64,000 nt of DNA from Citrus sinensis. Lineage: Eukaryota; Streptophyta; Magnoliopsida; Sapindales; Rutaceae. Below are positions 30,593 through 40,406 of the stretch, one piece after another. The translations under genes and the position numbers were made by a program. Each line of letters begins with the position of its first letter. Within the stretch, counting starts at the first letter, position 1. Location of the stretch: positions 23,753,501 to 23,817,500 of the forward strand of contig NC_068559.1 of NCBI RefSeq assembly GCF_022201045.2. Direction: 5' to 3'. The notes beneath the pieces were generated by a model that was not told the DNA's origin, did not search any database, and saw nothing but the letters and a program-made list of their open reading frames with translations.

Positions 30593-31020
30593 TGCGAGAA
30601 AATTTATAAATTGTACGGTTTATACGCTTTAACTTTTAAGTCTTTTAAACCCCACGATATTAAAGTTTTTTTAATTTTTTCCACACTTTCAAATTTCAAA
30701 TTAGATCGAATATATATATATATATATATATATGGTATAAGTAAAAAATATATATATATGGGATAAATAAAAATAATAATGCACGATTTAAAGCAAATAA
30801 TTTAATTCCCAACTATATATAATATAAGATATACATATGTACAAAAAAGAAAATGAAAAAATAAAAGGAAATGCCGGGAGGATAGGTGGAAAGGGGAACT
30901 GTAATTCGTGAATGCATTATGCATCTCCCCTAGACTACCTTATTGTGTGGCACAGTAGAACTGATCTTGAGGCTATATTATGAATCACCATCCAATGACT
31001 CTTTACATTCTCGTGCCCTG
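26852..31020. other. AT-rich intergenic DNA upstream of ABCG21
   Basis: No supported gene. Around 29575-29800 a CCTATATAAAG box (29582-29592) is followed by a purine-rich, (AAT)n-containing stretch with only very short open frames, so any transcript there would be non-coding or encode a micropeptide. Long (AT)n microsatellites are at 30552-30599 and 30710-30733. Lys-rich open frames near 27803-28009 reflect GAAGAA repeats. Confidence 0.5.
30552..30599. repeat. (AT)24 microsatellite
   Basis: An uninterrupted AT dinucleotide run upstream of ABCG21; a likely polymorphic marker. Confidence 0.95.
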
Positions 31021-31030
31021 TTGCTCACTT

Positions 31031-31037
31031 TATATAA
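31031..31037 (+). promoter_or_regulatory. TATA box of the ABCG21-like gene
   Basis: TATATAA within CTTTATATAAGTC lies 155 bp before the start codon and is followed by a pyrimidine-rich leader (CTCTTCTTGC, TTTCTCTCC), the usual plant core-promoter arrangement. Confidence 0.6.
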
Positions 31038-31180
31038 GTCAGTCACATGACCCTCTTCTTGCTTTGTATTGTGGCTGCCATTTCTCTCCTGTCCAGTATT
31101 ACCTCTTAGTAATTAATTTGCTTCTGCTGCTTCTTCTTCATCTTTGATTCTTTCTCTCTCTTAGAGCTAGCTAGCCTTAT

Positions 31181-31195
31181 ATGAAATTGAAATGA
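31181..31195 (+). promoter_or_regulatory. Four-codon upstream ORF overlapping the ABCG21 start
   Basis: ATG AAA TTG AAA TGA at 31181-31195 encodes MKLK, and its stop overlaps the main ATG (31192-31194) in an ATGA arrangement. A second in-frame ATG (31195-31197) directly follows, so the protein begins MM. This geometry could permit termination-reinitiation; that is inference. Confidence 0.6.
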
Positions 31196-31467
31196 TGCCC
31201 CCTGATCATCAGCAAGAAACTAGCAGCTGCATGACCGGCAACGGTCCACCTGCAGCTAACACCATTCTCTCTAACCGAACCGACACCGTTTTGGTCCACG
31301 CTCAACCATCCGTTTCTGCTAACAATGTCAGTCCTTGTTCTGATGATGATGGAATCTCAGTCCAAATCCAAGAACCACCCCTAGTTATTAGATTCTCCAT
31401 TCTTCGTGAATCCTTACACCCTGTCACCCTCAAGGTACCTTGAATTTTTTTCATGTGCATGCATGGG

Positions 31468-31510
<43 letters not shown>

Positions 31511-34275
31511 TAATGTTCATGTATTTAACAGTCTTCAACTGATTATGTATATTTTGATGTTGCAGTTTGAAGATGTAGCATATAGTATCAACTTGCATAC
31601 AAGTAAGGGAAGTTGTTTTGCTGCTTCGCATGATGAGCCTAACAAGCAAACAAGAACTGTCTCGGTACTCAATGGTGTTAGCGGTATGGTTAAACCTGGC
31701 GAGTTACTAGCAATGCTCGGCCCATCCGGCAGCGGCAAGACCACTCTTCTCACAGCTCTTGCCGGCCGTTTACGGGGAAAATTCTCGGGCAAAATCACAT
31801 ACAATGGCCGCCAATTCTCGAGCTCCTTGAAGCGCAAAACAGGGTTTGTTACACAGGACGACGTGCTGTACCCACACCTCACTGTGTTAGAGACCTTGTC
31901 CTACGCTGCTCTGTTGAGGCTACCAAAGAAATTGACAAGAGAAGAGAAAATCGAACAAGCTGAGATGGTTATCATGGAGCTTGGGTTGACAAGATGCAGG
32001 AATAGCGTCGTAGGGGGCCCACTCTTTCGGGGCATATCCGGGGGTGAACGTAAAAGGGTTAGTATTGGACAAGAAATGCTTGTTAATCCAAGCTGCTTGT
32101 TGCTAGATGAGCCGACTTCAGGGCTTGACTCCACCACGGCTCAACGTATAGTGGCCACATTAAGAGGGCTAGCTAGAGGTGGCAGGACTGTAATTACCAC
32201 GATTCATCAGCCTTCAAGCCGGCTTTATCGGATGTTTGACAAGGTGGTGGTGTTATCGGAGGGTTCTCCAATTTACAGCGGCCGCGCAGCTCAAGTCATG
32301 GACTATTTTGGCTCCATTGGTTATGTGCCTGGTTTCAATTTGTTGAACCCTGCTGATTTTCTGCTTGATCTTGCTAATGGTAAGTAATTTATTTATTTTT
32401 ATTTTACTTTTGTTGTATTAATAATAGCTAGCCTTTTGCTTCTGTCACGTTTCGTATTCACCCAAAATGCATATACGGAGCAATTAGTTCTAATATTAGA
32501 TTATGCCGTTGTTACATGCATGAGGTGTCTTTTGCTTTTGTGAATGATACAAATGTTTGATATGAACATTTTTTAGAACTCTGTCGACCTCGCAACTAAC
32601 TCACAACTAACTATTAAACTCTAGTGGCTTTCACAGTTTGCCGTACAAAAGTAAAGAAATTGAAATTGAAATTGAACTCCCTCAAAAAGTGCTGAAACTA
32701 AGCACAATTAATCCTTCATGAGTTTCAGCACTTAATTTCAAATTTAAACGGTTTAAATTTCATTCTTATTAAGAGCTAAGTGTGATACAAAATGTTCTCC
32801 AGCATAATGGTCGCTGAAATAATAATTCAGCAGAGTCTAATGATTTCATGTATTCTGCTTTTGCCTCTTTTTCATTTTTTAATGGTGATCTTGCGTCAAT
32901 AATTTCAGCGCCGCTACTTTTTTTTTTCTTTGGGTATTTTTTTTTTATTTTCTCCCATTGGTCTCCTTCCAAGAAAATATAGTTCTATTGTCTTATTAAA
33001 TTAATAAGTTATGAGACTACTAATTAATTTATTTAATCCTAATTTTAAAAATATTTGGTGCTTCAGGGATAGCTCCTGATGTCAAACAGGATGATCAGCT
33101 TGAGTTTCATGGGAGATTAGAACACCACGATGATCAAAATGCAACAAAACAGTCCTTAATCTCATCATATAAAAAGAATTTACACCCTGCCTTAATGGCT
33201 GAGATTCAACAAAATGTTGGGGACCCAATTGCATCAGGAAAATCATCTCGAAAAAGTAAGTGAAAATAATCGTTGCTTCTGTTTTATTATTGCTGTTGTT
33301 TCATTCACTGCGTTGAGTAATTATTATCATCATTATGTTTATGTGTAATGCAGATTGTGACAATGAATGGACCGCTAGCTGGTGGGAACAATTCAAAGTG
33401 CTCCTCAAAAGGGGCTTACAGGAGAGGAAACATGAATCGTATTCATACTTAAGAATTTTTCAAGTCCTGTCAGTTTCAATTCTTTCAGGCCTCTTGTGGT
33501 GGCATTCTGATAGATCACACATTCAAGATCAGGTGCATTATCAATATGGTGGCACTTTGTGACAGACCACTACCATGTCCTTTGTCAATTAATTAATTGC
33601 TAATGCATTTTCAATTTTCGACAGGTGGGGCTCCTATTTTTTTTCTCAATCTTCTGGGGCTTCTTTCCGTTGAACAATGCCATATTCGTGTTCCCTCAAG
33701 AAAGGGCAATGCTCATTAAAGAACGTTCTTCAGGAATGTACCGTCTCTCTTCTTACTACTTTGCGCGAATGGTGGGTGACTTACCAATGGAGCTTGTTCT
33801 TCCAACTATATTCATCACCGTTACATATTGGATGGGGGGTCTCAAGCCTTCACTCATCACATTTTTACTAACCCTCTCAATCATCCTTTTCAATGTGCTA
33901 GTAGCTCAAAGCCTAGGACTGCTACTCGGTGCCATTATAATGGATGTAAAACAGGCCACAGCCTTAGCTTCTGTAACAATGCTAGTGTTTTTAATGGCTG
34001 GTGGGTACTACATTCAGCATATGTCACCATTCATTGCTTGGCTGAAGTACATCTCTTTCAGCCACTATTGCTATAAGCTTCTGGTGGGGGTTCAGTACTC
34101 GGCAAATGAAGTTTATGCTTGTGGCTCGGGATTGCATTGCAGCGTAATGGAATTTCCGGCCATTAAGTATCTTGGTGTTGATAATAAGTTGATTGATGTT
34201 GCTGCTTTGACAATGATGCTGGTGGGATATAGGCTATTGGCTTATGTGACTCTGCGGATGAGGCAGCCTCACTGA
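31192..34275 (+). CDS. ABCG21: ABC transporter G family half-transporter, ABCG21-like
   Basis: A half-size ABCG (WBC) transporter in reverse order, ATPase domain then membrane domain. Exons 31192-31434, 31566-32379, 33067-33255, 33354-33532 and 33625-34275 give 2076 nt, 691 aa with consistent phases. The N-terminal 80 residues are Ser/Pro/Gln-rich. ATPase motifs: Walker A GPSGSGKT 133-140, Q-loop TQDD 177-180, signature ISGGERKR 238-245, Walker [13 protein letters not shown] 259-270, then an H-loop in TTIHQPSSR. The region after exon 4 has several hydrophobic helices, including [16 protein letters not shown] and [14 protein letters not shown], and the family motif [22 protein letters not shown]. 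The MMPP start, exon content and length match Arabidopsis ABCG21 (672 aa) better than ABCG14. Half-transporters dimerise and export lipids, hormones or terpenoids at the plasma membrane; the substrate is unknown. Intron 1 holds an (AT)n microsatellite. Confidence 0.95.
31472..31507. repeat. (AT)18 microsatellite in ABCG21 intron 1
   Basis: A dinucleotide run inside the 131-bp first intron, about 60 bp before the acceptor; length variation would change a large part of this short intron. Confidence 0.9.
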
Positions 34276-35059
34276 CTACATAATATATGATAAATAAAAT
34301 GTTCAGTGACTCTGAGATAGTGTGCATTTATAATTTATAATTTGATCTACCAGTTCAAGGAAATGTAAATTGAATTGGAATATTTGAAAGATTGAAAATA
34401 TATTATCCAATTTCATGTAACTTTGCTACCCACATGGGGAATCAGTTTTAAGATACTCGTATTCTTATTTTGTACTGGCAAGTGAAAATTTCACTGTGAA
34501 ATGTCAGCAGAAGGAACAAAATGAATTTATATAATTCTATTAATGGGCAGAGAAAAGGCATAAACAAAACCAGTTTCATTATCTACTTGAACAAGTTTAG
34601 CTGATTTCATGTGAAAATGTTCCCTTCGAAATCAGCTTCTTTTTATGCATCAATAAGAGCAAATAAGATTTTTCCAGTTGACGATTCGGTCTCACATCAA
34701 TTAGTATCTGAAATTGTTCCTGAAAATGAAATATGTATAAGATTTATACGCCTAAAAATATCCTACCTGTTTTACAGAATAAGCATCAATCAAAGCCAGT
34801 AAAAAAATATGCCCGATCAGGCATCTGATCTGATCACAGAGCATATATTTCACCAGGAGGCCTCCAGCTTTAGTCTAGAGTTATTCTATTCTTTCCTTAG
34901 CGAACATTCAACAAATGTGACTGATGATTCTAGTTATTTTATGTCACTACTCCGCAACGCCGCTATAAATAGAGAGGTATTTGATGGAGTTTCTACTCAA
35001 GGCCAGCTAAGTAGTCGTGTTTTCTGATCTCTTCAGTAGACAATACAAAGAGAACGTCA
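34276..35059. other. ABCG21 3' UTR and promoter of the first tiny Lys-rich gene
   Basis: Roughly 34276-34420 is AT-rich 3' UTR-like sequence. Two short open frames at 34611-34802 and 34809-35027 have no recognisable domain and run into the promoter of the next gene, so I do not call them genes. Confidence 0.5.
34964..34971 (+). promoter_or_regulatory. TATA box of first tiny Lys-rich gene
   Basis: TATAAATA in CGCTATAAATAGAGAGG lies 96 bp upstream of the ATG at 35060, ideal core-promoter spacing with a short leader. Confidence 0.7.
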
Positions 35060-35357
35060 ATGGCATCGCTCAAGGCAGAGAAACCTCAGCAGCCTGCGGG
35101 GCAGGCCAAGAAAGAGCCTAAGGCTAGCGGTTGCTGCGGTAATGCACCAAAAGCAACCAAGCAGGCCACTAACAAGGCTGAGCAGAAGCCCCGGGAGACT
35201 AAGAAGAAGGTGCATATATCATTCATCTTTCCTTGAAACATTATAAAGACCATTGCTCAACTCTTGCTTATTATTAATTTGTTTAACTCATGGGATCAAA
35301 TTTTCATTTTTGGTTTGCTTGCAGGCATCAGGAGTGAAGGGAGTAGCCAAGAACTAA
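35060..35357 (+). CDS. Tiny Lys/Ala-rich protein, copy 1 (60 aa)
   Basis: Two exons, 35060-35209 (50 codons) and 35325-35357 (10 codons plus stop), with a phase-0 GT...AG intron after KKK. The 60-aa protein starts MASLKAEKP, is rich in Lys, Ala and Gln, strongly basic, has no hydrophobic segment or signal peptide, and is probably disordered. A Gly-Cys-Cys-Gly stretch (24-27) is absent from its paralogue. The reality of the gene rests on the TATA box 96 bp upstream, matched splice sites, and the paralogue at 39026-39301 with the same N-terminus and intron position. I do not recognise a named family or function. Confidence 0.8.
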
Positions 35358-36654
35358 GTAGTACGAGGTTAAGAGCTTTTGTGATATATGCCTGTGAAGA
35401 TTTCAAGAAGCCAATCATGCTTTACAGGGGTCGTTATTATGAAAGTTCTAGCTTGAAATTTATATCAAAGTGTCTCTTCTTAGGCCCTGCGTAATAAATA
35501 AAGCTTGAATATTAAAAGGATGAGCTGTTTGTTGGAGTACTGTGGTTTGGCTAGAAGTTGGTTTAACCTGCTCATATTCCAAATGATATATATAGTTATC
35601 GCTAAAATTAATTCGGACTAAAGAATAGATTTTACCGCACCCTTGGATGCATTTAAGGGGCGTATTTTGGATGAAAGACGCTCGCATGAAGCGCAAACAC
35701 ACATCCCAAGCATGAAGAAAAGGTCTAAAACGGATAACATACACTTGATTTTTAGGCCCGAGCTATTATATACACGCACTCAAGAATATTTTCCCTCTTC
35801 AGGAAATTGCATTTCTTTTGAAAAAAAAAAAATCAGTAGAGCAAGTGTATGTACAGAAGATTGTGAGATGTTACGGAGAACAAATATAAAACACTTTAAT
35901 TTTGATAGAAACGAAACAGGTTCTATCGACTATTGGGAAAAGATTTATAGATCGCATATCTATCCCACATCGGGTTACAAGATGTTGTAACAACTATTAA
36001 ATAAGTTGCTGGAGGGAGCGACTCGTCGCCGGGTTCAGTGACGAGAACCTGTCACCAAGTGGGGCAACGAGGTGGTTGGACTTCGGCCGGGCTTCTCAGG
36101 AAGGGCTTGTCGGGAATTATGCTGGCCTGCCCGATCCAAGTCGAGAGTTGAATCAGGGGGCCCGAGCGAAAGCTCTTGGGCTTCTTGGGTCTTAGAGTGG
36201 AGGGTAAAGCGTCAGGCTGGTTTCACAGAGCAGCGATTACCTCCCGCTCTCGTCGGTGGATGGATAACGGGTCGGCTCCTGATTGGCCCAACAATGCCTG
36301 CGAAGCCCCTCACAATTGGACAGCCACCTTTTTTGCGAATTTTTCCATTATTGCGAGCACATTACCATAACTCACCGTACCATTTTACTGCACCCTTTTT
36401 TTGTCCACAGGGGCATTCATGTTCAGTTAGACCCAATATGTACCACCTTATTGTATATCTTGTGTTTATATAATCGTGAAAATTAATTTTAAAAGTGGTT
36501 TTCCTTTCATACTTTTGACAGGATGTGAATGACATCGGCTGATAACCCAGTCCCAGACTTTACTGGTCGGTGGACCATAATGAAAAAATAATAAAACAAT
36601 ATAGGGTCTTCTAATTAAAAACAGTAAATTTAAGGAGGGTGATAATTAAAACTA
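35358..36654. other. 3' flank of copy 1 and a GC-rich island
   Basis: 35358-35520 is probably 3' UTR (AATAAATAAAG near 35492). At about 36000-36340 composition turns abruptly GC-rich against an AT-rich background. The island contains open frames, but none resembles a protein, rRNA or tRNA I know. TATCCCACATCGGG just before it (about 35961) recalls sequence common near plant LTR retrotransposon ends, but I found no paired end. Confidence 0.5.
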
Positions 36655-38361
36655 AGGGTAAATTTTGGCCTATTCCCTTCGTGAAGTAACAATTTTTAAA
36701 TTGACCCTCTTATAATTAAAAATATTAAGCTACTCCTAAAAAAATATTATCTGTCTATTACTTTTAACGGTTAAAAAGGTAAAACAATATTTGTGCATTC
36801 CCTTAACAGTCAATAAGTTTTTCAGAACACACACAAATATTTTAAATATTTATGATATGCATCCCTAATATTTTAAAACATTTTCATTTTGCACTATATG
36901 TCTAATTTTGTCGAGCTGATTAAATTTTAATTTTTTGTATTTGAAAATTTTATTTTAAAAAATAAATAAAGAAATTAATTAAAGTTATAAATGGAAAAAA
37001 AATAATATTTTACATTTTTTTTATGTTTATCATTATAATCATTATTATTCTTTTTTTCCTTTAGCAAAGGTATTTAAAAAAATATATAGATATAAAAAAA
37101 ATCAAAGAACAAAAGAAAAATGCTACCACAAACTTAATCTAAAACTTCAAAACCCGTCTCACAAAAAACCAGAGTCATCCCACACAACCCAAAATTCTTC
37201 AAATCATTTGCTTATTCACCAAACTAAAAATAATAAACAATAATAAAGTAAATTCAATCTATCATTAATAATATGGTTAATTCAAGATTAAAGATTATTC
37301 ATAATTTAAAAATTAAGTAATCCCAAATATCAAATTACAGTGTTTCCTAATTTTCTAGTAATAGTAGCTCAATTAAACGATCAAAACAAAAATTTGAAAC
37401 AACAATCCCAAACCTTATAAACAATCATGGGTAGTTGTGGTGTCAAAGAGCTGTTGTAAGATGATGTCCTCAATGACTTGGAACTCCACAACTGTCGCAG
37501 CCACGGCGTGGTCATTCTCTACTGGAAAAGAGCAAAAGAAGTATGGGTCTTGACTGCTGAATGGTTGCGATAAGATGAAAGATCAATGAGGCTTTTGATT
37601 GCCGAAGAAGAAGAATTGAGACGAAGCTCTCGGTAGTGCTATGGCAATGCTTTTGCCTAAGATTGCTGAGTTGATTGATTATTCGTACAATGAATGATAC
37701 AACTAAATCGGCGGTGGGTTGGATGGTTCTGCAGTGACATTAAGGAGGCAAATAATTCAGGTTTTGGTCGTTGGATTTTGAGGATTTTGATGGTTGCTGC
37801 CAACACCCATTTGTAAGTTATAGATTCTAACTTTTGAGTTTTGGATTTTAGTTTATAGAAATTAAGTTTTAGTTTTGATTCAATGTGAGATTAGATTTGG
37901 ATATTGATTGTACTTTTGTCATGCATGTGAAAAAGGGAAAAAAATTGAAGAAAAAGACAAAAAAGTAAGGCGGAGAAAAAAGAAAGAAAGAAAAACACGA
38001 AGAAGTAAGGAAGATGAAAAAGAAATAAAAAAGAGAAATTCAATGTTTCATTTATTTTTTTCATTTTAATATTGATTTTTATTATACCTATGGACTAAAA
38101 TGTGCGACTTAAGAAATTAAATGAGTGATGAGATGCTTTAGAAATTGTAAAGGGACAAAAGAAATATGTTTTTAAATAGTAGATGTGTAATAATTTAAGT
38201 TAACGAATTACATTATTAGTGGACTATTATTGTACTTTCACGAGTTAACGGCGGTCAATTGTGAAAGATAATGAGTTTTGGAGGATAGCTTGATATTTTC
38301 AATAGTAAGGGAGGCAATTTGAAGATTGTCACTTCATGATGGGTAAACCAAAATTAACCCT
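36655..38361. mobile_element. Mutator-like element (MULE) with long terminal inverted repeats
   Basis: A 1707-bp element whose ends are long diverged inverted repeats: AGGGTAAATTTTGG at 36655 against AGGGTTAATTTTGG read inward from 38361, with similarity continuing well past 100 bp (shared GTGAAGTAACAAT/ATGAAGTGACAAT and ATATTAAGCTA/ATATCAAGCTA blocks) and fading by about 250-280 bp. The flanks carry the direct repeat AAAACTA (36648-36654 and 38362-38368), a little short for a MULE (usually 8-11 bp). No transposase is visible. The interior (about 37420-37830) is less AT-rich and could be a captured gene fragment, but I cannot assign it. It separates the two tiny Lys-rich genes. Confidence 0.75.
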
Positions 38362-38913
38362 AAAACTAATTAACAAATCAGGATTTCTTTTTCCAGTTCA
38401 AATTAACTACCACCGCAATTAGACATATTCACTCAGTCATATATATATATTAATATATATGAATTATAGCCATAATACATACGCAGTTGTAGGATAATAG
38501 GCAAATGCTAAGTTACAATAATTGTAACATGTATTTTTCATGTGAACCACACAAATTGTAGGTCCTATAATTTTGTGTGGTTCATGAAAGACGCTAGAGG
38601 CTCCCAGGATAATATATCATTTGGTTTATGAAAGACGTTATGCCTTCACTTTAATTAAAGATTTAAGAATCAAGATGGCACAAAACAGGGCTATTACAAG
38701 TATATGCTAACAGCACATGATGGTTGGTTGATACTGATATAATGTTAGCAAAAAGAACGAAAATAGCTAAGAATCAGATACTACTGTAACAATTACAGTG
38801 CCCTATCTCCAAATCATATATTCGAATTCTCTTCTCTTCATCTCACCATCTGGCCCCATCCCCTTGTAACACTTGTTATTCTAATTCCAACTCACAGTTG
38901 CACATATCTTCAT

Positions 38914-38920
38914 TATAAAT
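38914..38920 (+). promoter_or_regulatory. TATA box of second tiny Lys-rich gene
   Basis: TATAAAT in CATTATAAATAGTC lies 112 bp upstream of the ATG at 39026. The TATAAATAG core is the same as for copy 1. Confidence 0.65.
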
Positions 38921-39025
38921 AGTCTTTGTTTGTGAGAGAACTACACATAGAAGAGCGATTTTATTAGCCAAAACACATACTATTTTTTCTATTAGCTAGG
39001 TTAAATTAAATACTTTGTGAGAGCA

Positions 39026-39301
39026 ATGGCATCATTGAAGGCTGAGAAACCTGTTGGTACCCAACTCTTTGGGCAGACCAAAAAGGAACCTGCAGCCAAG
39101 GCCAGCGAAGGTGCTTCCAAAGCTCAAGGCTCCAAGTCTGGCGCTAAGAAATCTGCACAGAAGCCGCAGGAGCCTAAGAAGAAGGTATGCTGATATAGAT
39201 TAATAAGTTCAATATCTCAGAAAATTTAGTATTAGTATCCAAGCTCATTACTGCTGACGGTTTTATAGGGAAAAGGTGGCAAATCAGCAGCGAAGCCCTA
39301 G
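39026..39301 (+). CDS. Tiny Lys/Ala-rich protein, copy 2 (63 aa)
   Basis: Exons 39026-39184 (53 codons) and 39269-39301 (10 codons plus stop) with a phase-0 intron immediately after KKK, as in copy 1. The 63-aa protein begins MASLKAEKP, shares GQ-x-KKEP and QKP-x-E-x-KKK with copy 1, ends GKGGKSAAKP, is very basic and Ala/Ser/Gly-rich, and has no membrane segment. Exon 2 has exactly 33 nt in both copies, so the pair is a tandem duplication now 3.7 kb apart with a MULE between. Function unknown; a nucleic-acid-binding or stress-related disordered peptide would be guesswork. Confidence 0.85.
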
Positions 39302-40406
39302 TTTGGCGTTACAGAAGCGGCTAAACTGAGGCAATGAAGTACTACTAATCACCTCATAGTATTTAATTTCCTAAATGTTTTTCTTTAGTTGACCCCCTCA
39401 TAGCTGGGCATCTTTGTAAGGCCGCTTGCTACGCTTGCACTGAAATAAAATTGCTATTTACAAACACCCTTTTACCACTCAAAATCTCAAATCACAGTCT
39501 TCCAAGTATTTATGGATATTCGCACACGATAAAATTTATGTAGATGTATACTTTGTTTATAATATAACACTTGAACCTTAATGAAAGGACACACGGCAAA
39601 AGTATTCACTTACTGATGCACTAACACAAAGTCATATAATCTTGAGTTAGTTAAATTTCTCATTCTTAGAGGACTCTTGTCGATTAAATTCTTATTTGAT
39701 ATTGAGGTGCTATATCATAGAAACTGCAGCTGCTATGGAGAAAAAAATTTATAGTTATTAAATAAATATTGATAGTGAGGAGTAAAATTAAATTATCTTC
39801 TAAAACACAATAGTTATTGTTTACCAAATACTTTAGTACTGTAACATTTAAACAAACTACCCAGCCCCAATTTTAAACAGGACTTAGAGCATCCTAATAA
39901 TGCTAAAATTCTTGACAATGGCAAAAAACCACATGGTTAACCCCTGGTAAACCAGTAATTAATTATAGATTTGAGATTTTCCATTATCTATCTACAGATG
40001 CTGCCATTAAATGCGAATATCAATAGACAAAGACCTAAGATATGAAGGACACAAGCAACTAACTCCATCTCATTTCCCTTGCAGAAGGATGCCTATCCTT
40101 CATTTCCTAATTGCACCTGCCATTTGTTTCAACAACATCTATTACTGAACAACTAACATATAGTAAATTTAATTGCAGCATCGCAGAAAATGTGTTGAAA
40201 TAGCTGCAGTCTTTGTTATAGTTAGATTGATTCTCCTAAAATCTGCGAAGTTACTCATAATAAAAAGAGCTTACATTAAAGAAAATAAAATTCTTCTGTA
40301 CACAGAGAAAAGAAAAAGAATAAGAAAAAATTGCAAAGCTAAAACATGAGAAGATAAAATCAATAACCAATTGATGTTGAGCTGATTGTTGAGAGGTTGC
40401 AAATCG
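39302..40406. other. Intergenic region between convergent copy 2 and ICME
   Basis: 39302-39460 is probably the 3' UTR of copy 2 (TGAAATAAAATTGC near 39440), and the last 100-200 bases before 40407 should be the ICME 3' UTR. No gene or repeat is seen between. Confidence 0.5.

Noticed and set aside
36072-36473. Open frame through the GC-rich island
   Set aside because: Starts without a good ATG, is not similar to any protein I know, and GC-rich DNA is naturally poor in stops.
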